DNA of 18,998 nt from Promethearchaeota archaeon (GTDB lineage: Archaea; Asgardarchaeota; Lokiarchaeia; Sigynarchaeales; SOKP01), in assembly GCA_019057775.1 (NCBI GenBank), contig JAHLWT010000300.1, positions 1 to 18,998 on the forward strand, written 5' to 3'. Shown piece by piece: positions 14,720-18,998 of the stretch. A model generated the notes under the pieces. That model was not told the DNA's origin. It ran no database searches and worked only from the letters and a program-made list of their open reading frames with translations. Each line of letters begins with the position of its first letter. The first letter of the stretch is position 1. The translations under genes were made by a program, and so were the position numbers.

Positions 14720-14892
14720 ATTCCAGGGTAAATAAAAGCATATATAAAAAAAATCGTAAAAATTACTACGATAATATAGACTGGATAAGTTAACACCAGA
14801 TTTTTTACCTTAATTCTTTTCCACAAGATTTCCTCATTATATTTTAAAAATCCATCAAATTCAGACATTGTTCTCTATTGGACTAATTTTAA
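14704..14892 (-). pseudogene. N-terminal fragment of a PH-like gene with its leader (copy D)
   Basis: A 54-codon frame starts at the ATG at 14868 and ends at a TAA (14706-14704). Residues 1-50 match the intact PH-like protein (shared ILWKRIKVKNLVLTYPVYII), then homology stops after YPGI and four unrelated residues precede the stop. About 24 bases of leader are also shared, ending at the stop codon of the 757-residue gene (14893). Differences from the intact gene are often in third positions (ATT/ATC, AAA/AAG, GTT/GTC), so this paralogue diverged under selection before it was cut. As a 54-residue one-helix peptide it might still be made. Confidence 0.75.
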
Positions 14893-17166
14893 TTAAGGTC
14901 TTTTCGGTTTGGGGCTATTTAGTAGAGAATGTTTATGCTTATATTTCTTAATTATCACTAAACAATATGAAATAATCGCTATTAAAAATATGAAGATGTT
15001 ATAGCTTAAAATTTCATATTCTGATTTAGGAGGAGGAGGAGGAATTGTCACTGAAATAACTATACAATTTGAAAGGGTATAACCTATATCATTGTAAGCT
15101 ACTACTATGAAGTAATAAGTTCCGTTCATAAAATCATATAAAGAGAGATTATTGTTAATGGTACCTTCTACTAATAGAGTTAGACTTGAATTAATAGTGG
15201 TAATATAATTAGAATATCGATATATGGAATAATTATTAGCTCTATCGGATTTTGTCCAATATAATGTGAAGTTTCCATCGTCATCTGGCGTTCCTGCATT
15301 TGTAGATAAGAAAAAATCACCTGGAGGATTGAGTGGAGCGGGAATCGCAACAATTATTGATATACAGTTTGAAATAGTATAGCCAATTTCATTGTAACTT
15401 GCAACTATGAAGAAATATGTTCCGTTCATAAAATCATAGAGAGAGAGATTATTATTAGTAAATCCCTCTATTAATGTGGTTAAACTTTCATTTATTTCCG
15501 TAATATAACTAGAATATTGAAATACAGAATAATTAAGAGCATCTTCAGATTCAGTCCAGTTTAAAGTAAAATTCCCGTTAATGTCTGGATCGCCTGCATC
15601 CGAAGATAAGGAAAAATTGCCTGGTGGATTGGGCGGAATAATAAGATTAATTGTAAGATTATAGTATACATTAAGTTCTGTACTAAGAACCCCAATATAG
15701 TAATAGCCTGTATAATCTGTTAAATACTTAATTTCTTCAGTTAATGAATTTTCTGCTACAAGATCGAATGTAGAATTATATAAATATAAATAAATATCAA
15801 CTTCAAAATTCAAATATTCAATTAAAGGAATGATATAAAAATCTTCAGAAGCATTAAAATAATAGAAATCTAAATCCAAAAATACTAAATCTGAATAGAT
15901 TGTGTCATTAGTGATATAATAGGCTGAAGGTAAATCATCGTTTTCTTCAAACATATCGTCTGGAATTGGGGTTGTTTTAAATAATAGAATTGAAATGTTA
16001 TTATCTTGAAAATTTGAAACAACGATATCATTGTATCCGTCATTGTTAGCATCTTTAATATAAACGCTTCCTGGTCCATTTCCAACTGATTTTGTAATTT
16101 GAGGGTTCCAATCATAAGAAATCACATTCCAGATTAAAATAGAGATATTGCTATCCCCATAATTCGATGTTATTATGTCATTATACCCATCGAAATTTAT
16201 ATCTTCGATAAAGACGCACTCTGGACCATCTCCAACGGATTTTATTACTTCTTGATCCCAACTAATTGAGCTTGCATTCCATATTAACATTGAGACTGAA
16301 TCATCCACATAATTAGCAGTAACAATATCGTTATATCCATCATTGTTAGCATCTTTAATATAAACACTCCCTGGTCCATTTCCAACAGATTTAATAACTT
16401 CAGGATCCCAACTAGTTGAGCTTGCATTCCATATTAATATTGAGACTGTATCATCCCAATAATTAGTAACTATAGTATCATTAAACCCATCATTGTTAGC
16501 ATCTCCTATAAAAATACTCTCTGGCGCATCTCCTACAGATACTGAAATCTCTGGGTCCCAATCGCCAATACTGGCATTCCAAGTTAATACTGAGAGATTA
16601 TTATCCCAACTATTGGTTACAACAATGTCGTTAAATCCCTCATTATTTAAATCACCTAAACAAACACATTCTGGTCCGCCTCCTACAGGTTTTGTAATTT
16701 GGTTATCCCATTCATTTAAACTCATATTCCATATCAGTATTGAGATATTTTCATCCCAGTAATTAGCAGTTATAATATCATTGTATCCATCATTGTTTGC
16801 ATCTCCAACAAAAACATTTCCTGGACCCCCTCCAACAGACCTTGTAATTTGATTTTCCCAATCATTTAAACTATTATTCCATATTAGGATAGAAACATTG
16901 TTATCCCAAAAATTTGCTGTTATGATATCAACATATCCGTCATTATTTGCATCTTCGATAAAAACACTTTCTGGTCCACCTCCTACAGATTTTGTAAGTT
17001 GCGGATCAAATCCTGACGAATCTGGTAATATTTCATTTACTGAATCGTTTGTATTTGAATGTGTTATTGAATTAGATATTATACCATTTAATATTACAGT
17101 ATTTGCCCAAAAAAATAAAACAGCTATAATTAAAAAACCAATTTTCTTTAAATATCTTCTTTTCAT
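14893..17166 (-). CDS. Secreted seven-repeat FG-GAP/VCBS protein with a C-terminal membrane anchor
   Basis: A 757-residue surface protein. Residues 1-28 form a signal peptide (MKRRYLKK then a hydrophobic core). Seven repeats of about 46 residues follow (about 53-390). Each has a SVGxGPxxVF strand, a calcium-binding DANNDGYNDI loop and a VSILIWN strand, as in FG-GAP/VCBS repeats; seven would close a seven-bladed propeller. Next comes a pre-peptidase C-terminal-like domain (about 403-508, FEENDDLPSAYYI). Two similar 100-residue fibronectin-III-like domains then occupy about 509-607 and 610-708, each containing SLYDFMNGTY. A proline stretch, one membrane helix (about 715-740) and a basic tail (KKYKHKH) end the protein, placing the bulk outside. 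It is probably a ligand-binding or adhesion protein; no enzyme motif is seen. The ATG at 17166 directly precedes the signal peptide; an AAGGA lies only two bases before it. Confidence 0.9.
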   Translation of the reverse strand: MKRRYLKKIGFLIIAVLFFWANTVILNGIISNSITHSNTNDSVNEILPDSSGFDPQLTKSVGGGPESVFIEDANNDGYVDIITANFWDNNVSILIWNNSLNDWENQITRSVGGGPGNVFVGDANNDGYNDIITANYWDENISILIWNMSLNEWDNQITKPVGGGPECVCLGDLNNEGFNDIVVTNSWDNNLSVLTWNASIGDWDPEISVSVGDAPESIFIGDANNDGFNDTIVTNYWDDTVSILIWNASSTSWDPEVIKSVGNGPGSVYIKDANNDGYNDIVTANYVDDSVSMLIWNASSISWDQEVIKSVGDGPECVFIEDINFDGYNDIITSNYGDSNISILIWNVISYDWNPQITKSVGNGPGSVYIKDANNDGYNDIVVSNFQDNNISILLFKTTPIPDDMFEENDDLPSAYYITNDTIYSDLVFLDLDFYYFNASEDFYIIPLIEYLNFEVDIYLYLYNSTFDLVAENSLTEEIKYLTDYTGYYYIGVLSTELNVYYNLTINLIIPPNPPGNFSLSSDAGDPDINGNFTLNWTESEDALNYSVFQYSSYITEINESLTTLIEGFTNNNLSLYDFMNGTYFFIVASYNEIGYTISNCISIIVAIPAPLNPPGDFFLSTNAGTPDDDGNFTLYWTKSDRANNYSIYRYSNYITTINSSLTLLVEGTINNNLSLYDFMNGTYYFIVVAYNDIGYTLSNCIVISVTIPPPPPKSEYEILSYNIFIFLIAIISYCLVIIKKYKHKHSLLNSPKPKRP
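15045..15640 (-). repeat. Tandem 300-bp repeat encoding the two FN3-like domains
   Basis: Two units (about 15345-15640 and 15045-15338) with a period of about 300 bp encode the paired domains of the 757-residue protein. Long stretches agree at DNA level, for instance the shared TCCGTTCATAAAATCATA at the same place in each (15119 and 15419 approximately), showing recent internal duplication. Confidence 0.8.
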
Positions 17167-17190
17167 ATTCCTTTAGCTTTTTTTTTTTTT

Positions 17191-17213
17191 TATAATTAAT
17201 TATACCCTATAGG
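17191..17213. promoter_or_regulatory. Two adjacent palindromes upstream of the FG-GAP gene
   Basis: TATAATTAATTATA (17191-17204) and CCTATAGG (17206-17213) are perfect palindromes about 25-47 bases before the ATG at 17166 on minus. The first also contains TATA-like sequence and sits where the promoter should be. An operator is possible, but AT palindromes are frequent here. Confidence 0.3.
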
Positions 17214-17313
17214 TTAGTTTTTTATTTTATTTTTTTTAAATGTTTTGATGAATTAACTCTTTTTGCTATCGTTTATAATATCTAACATTTTTTTTAAATA
17301 AAACTAAATAATT

Positions 17314-17420
17314 AATTAACAGCGGTTATATTTATGATTGCCTTTCCTATGTATGGTTTATATTTTAGTTGGGGTATTCATGTTTACTTTTATGTTGCTT
17401 CATTACTTGTAATAAATTAA
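17314..17420 (+). pseudogene. Fragment of the four-helix membrane gene upstream of gatC copy 2
   Basis: Positions 17314-17413 align without gaps to 1051-1150 of the intact gene (957-1418). The frame is preserved over about 32 codons (TAVIFMIAFPMYG, then SWGIHV and SLLVI), with mostly conservative replacements, then reads N and a TAA at 17418. An in-frame TAA also lies just before (17313). Both ends of the gene are missing, so no intact product is possible. Confidence 0.85.
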
Positions 17421-17493
17421 ACTAAACTTTTTTATTATTCTAAAGATCAATAAAAGAATAATTTTTTAGTTATATAACAACGGGCTTTAAAAT

Positions 17494-17893
17494 AATTATT
17501 TAAGGTGATTAAGATTAATTACAATCAGATATTACAATTTCTGAAGAATATAATTTCGTTATTGAGTTAAATATGTCAAAAAAGGAAGATTTCTCAAAAG
17601 AGACGTTGGAACACGTATCTAAGTTAGCTTTATTAGATTTGAGTGAAGAAGAGAAAGAGAAATTAGCTAAACAATTAGGAGATATACTTGACTATTTCAA
17701 AAAGTTAAACGATTTAGATACTTCAAATGTCGAACCCATGACACACCCCATCGATGGTTTAAAAAATGTGTTTAGAGAAGATGTTCCGTGGGAATCGCTT
17801 ACAAACGAAGAAGCTTTAAAAAACGCTAAGCATACTAAACATGGTCATTTTAAAGCCCCAAGAATATTAAAAAGTTAGTACATTCAATACTTT
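17494..17893 (+). repeat. Right copy of the gatC direct repeat
   Basis: This is the gapless partner of 1417-1816. It includes a 79-bp leader with three differences, complete gatC, and about 15 bases beyond the stop. The 80 bp before it (17414-17493) have no match in the left copy. Confidence 0.93.
17573..17878 (+). CDS. gatC: Aspartyl/glutamyl-tRNA amidotransferase subunit C, copy 2
   Basis: A 101-residue GatC, intact and with all the segments seen in copy 1 (helices at 12-30 and 34-50, PMTHPIDGLKN, RED at 68-70, GHFKAPRIL tail). About 23 of 306 bases differ from copy 1 but only six residues do (94 percent identity), most changes being silent, so this copy has been under selection to stay functional after the duplication. 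D40 and V53 restore residues common in the family (DILDYF, NVEPMTH) where copy 1 has N and I. The gene lies 83 bp before a disrupted CPBP protease gene. Neither gatA nor gatB is near. Whether both copies are expressed cannot be seen; their leaders are nearly identical, so similar regulation is expected. Confidence 0.93.
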   Translation: MSKKEDFSKETLEHVSKLALLDLSEEEKEKLAKQLGDILDYFKKLNDLDTSNVEPMTHPIDGLKNVFREDVPWESLTNEEALKNAKHTKHGHFKAPRILKS

Positions 17894-17961
17894 GCTTTTA
17901 AATAATTTTTTAAGTAATCCAATTAAATAATTTAATTATAAATAATTTGAGGGTGTAAAAT

Positions 17962-18822
17962 TTGAAATATGTATCTATAATTGAAGTTTCGATCGTTTTT
18001 TTAACTGTTCAACTAATTAGTTGGGTACTAAAACCTGTAGAATTTTTCAAGTTAGAAGTTGAGCTTTTAGGGTGGAGCTACACATCGGGATTGATCTCGA
18101 TTTCCATTACATTTATAATTCTTTTAATTTTGAAAAAAGATTTTAAATTATATGGTTTTAAGAAAGAAGGATGGAAATTTAGCCTTGATGTCGGTCTTAC
18201 TAGTTGGTTAGTGTTATTAATCCCTGTCTGTGCTTAAATATTTCTTCATTTAAGTTATAGCGACCTGTTTGGAGCATTAATATTATCAGCTTGCGAAATT
18301 ATTGCGATAGTATTAATTCTTTTATTAGTAAGAAAAAAGAAAGAGGAAGATTACGAGAAAAAATCGTCAAACGCTCGCATTAATCTAATACTGCTTCTGG
18401 TTTTTTTATTATTTCCAATTTTTCTAAGTTTTTTTCTAAATAAACCAGCTGATATAATAGGAAAAGTAATCTCTACAGTTATATGGCAATTCATTTTTTC
18501 GGGATTTGGTGAAGAAATCCGTTATAGAGGATACTATCAGCCAAGAATTAACGAAGAATTTGGAAGAAAATTTAAGTTTCTCGGAGTTGAGTTTGGTTTA
18601 GGGTTGATTATAGCATCACTGCTTTTTGGATTATCCCACGTATTAAACCCATTTAGCCCTTTTGAAGGGATTTTTGAACTTAATTGGTCTTGGGGCATTT
18701 GGACTTTTTTTTCAGGACTTTTTTATGGATTTCTAAAGGAAAAGACCAATAGCATTATCGCACCTGGAATTGCTCATGGTTTTGGTGGAGTAGGAGAAGC
18801 GTTAGGCATCCTTTTTTCTTAA
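17962..18822 (+). pseudogene. CPBP (CAAX-like) intramembrane protease gene with one in-frame stop
   Basis: One reading frame of 287 codons is interrupted only by a TAA at 18235-18237 (codon 92). It encodes a multi-helix membrane protein with all the hallmarks of the CPBP/Abi family: EEIRYRG (E184, E185, R189), FGLSH (F222, H226) and a third motif with H272 in APGIAHG. These enzymes are membrane-embedded glutamate-type proteases, or maturation factors for secreted peptides. The TTG start at 17962 is supported by GAGGGTG (17949-17955) six bases upstream. No ATG, GTG or TTG lies in frame after the stop until 18604, past the first catalytic motif, so re-initiation would not restore an active enzyme. 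A recent nonsense mutation, a sequencing error or stop-codon readthrough could each explain it. Confidence 0.8.
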
Positions 18823-18876
18823 AGTTGTGGGATTGAATTTAAAAATTCTCTCAATAATTTTTTTTTAAACAAGATG
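18823..18876. terminator. Convergent spacer with a T-run
   Basis: Between the stop of the protease frame and the convergent minus-strand gene lie a short inverted repeat (GAATTT and AAATTC around two bases, near 18835-18848) and a ten-T run at about 18858-18867. This suits termination of plus-strand transcripts. Confidence 0.4.
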
Positions 18877-18998
18877 TTACTCTTTATATTCTTTTGTGAG
18901 AATCTCAATTGCCTTTTCCATATCTTTTAAGGCCTTCTTTCTTTCCTTAGGCGTCATATTGTAAAAATCGTCCTCCGAATTCGTACCAATTTTTTGAG
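18877..18998 (-). CDS. C-terminal end of an unidentified protein, 5' part outside the window
   Basis: The minus frame is open from the window edge to a TAA at 18879-18877, giving about 40 codons that end in a lysine/glutamate-rich amphipathic helix (MTPKERKKALKDMEKAIEIL then TKEYKE). An internal ATG exists, but the frame stays open and protein-like before it (GTNSEDDFYN), so this is more likely the tail of a longer gene. The family is not recognisable from so short a piece. It converges on the protease gene. Confidence 0.5.
   Translation of the reverse strand, partial: QKIGTNSEDDFYNMTPKERKKALKDMEKAIEILTKEYKE

Noticed and set aside
16493..17176. Plus-strand frames of 89 and 92 codons over the FG-GAP gene
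   Set aside because: They repeat with the same period as the propeller units on the other strand, so they are shadows of that repeat.
1..18998. Insertion sequence, integrase or prophage explaining the gatC repeats
   Set aside because: No transposase, recombinase, phage structural gene or terminal inverted repeat was found in any frame examined, so no mobile element is annotated.

Overview
The window is very AT-rich (coding and non-coding alike) and looks archaeal. TATA-like boxes sit where an archaeal TBP site would, T-runs rather than GC hairpins follow genes, and there are very long surface proteins with PKD, calcium-binding and FG-GAP modules. The roughly 100-residue surface domain present twice in the 757-residue protein resembles, from memory, domains common in Lokiarchaeia-type Asgard archaea. 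I therefore favour an Asgard archaeon, but no rRNA or other phylogenetic marker is present and this is only moderately secure. I see no tRNA, rRNA, CRISPR array, transposase or integrase.

Layout. Left edge (minus strand): a partial HAD hydrolase (1-460) directly behind a small four-cysteine protein (462-815). Then, on plus, a four-helix membrane protein (957-1418) and gatC copy 1 (1496-1801), and a giant 2584-residue surface/membrane protein (2131-9885, probably starting near 2089). From 10 to 15 kb lies a set of small membrane proteins: a bacterial-PH-like protein (10024-10704), another two-helix protein (11417-11941), a membrane-anchored beta-helix protein (12123-13229), a two-helix protein (13365-13775) and a broken PH-like gene (13946-14868). 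At least three decayed fragments of the 10024-10704 gene are scattered among them. Next comes a 757-residue secreted seven-repeat FG-GAP protein on minus (14893-17166). At the right, a fragment of the 957-1418 membrane gene precedes gatC copy 2 (17573-17878), then a CPBP/CAAX-type protease gene with one in-frame stop codon (17962-18822), then the C-terminal end of a minus-strand gene (18877-18998).

The main structural signal is that the whole interior (about 15.5 kb, almost all surface or membrane proteins) is bracketed by direct repeats. These consist of a gapless ~400-bp block carrying the complete gatC gene and its leader, plus a 100-bp piece of the upstream membrane gene. The two GatC proteins differ at 6 of 101 residues with mostly silent DNA changes, so both appear to have been maintained. 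The interior resembles an accessory island of cell-envelope genes with active gene duplication, deletion and fusion. No defence, CRISPR or metabolic system is evident.
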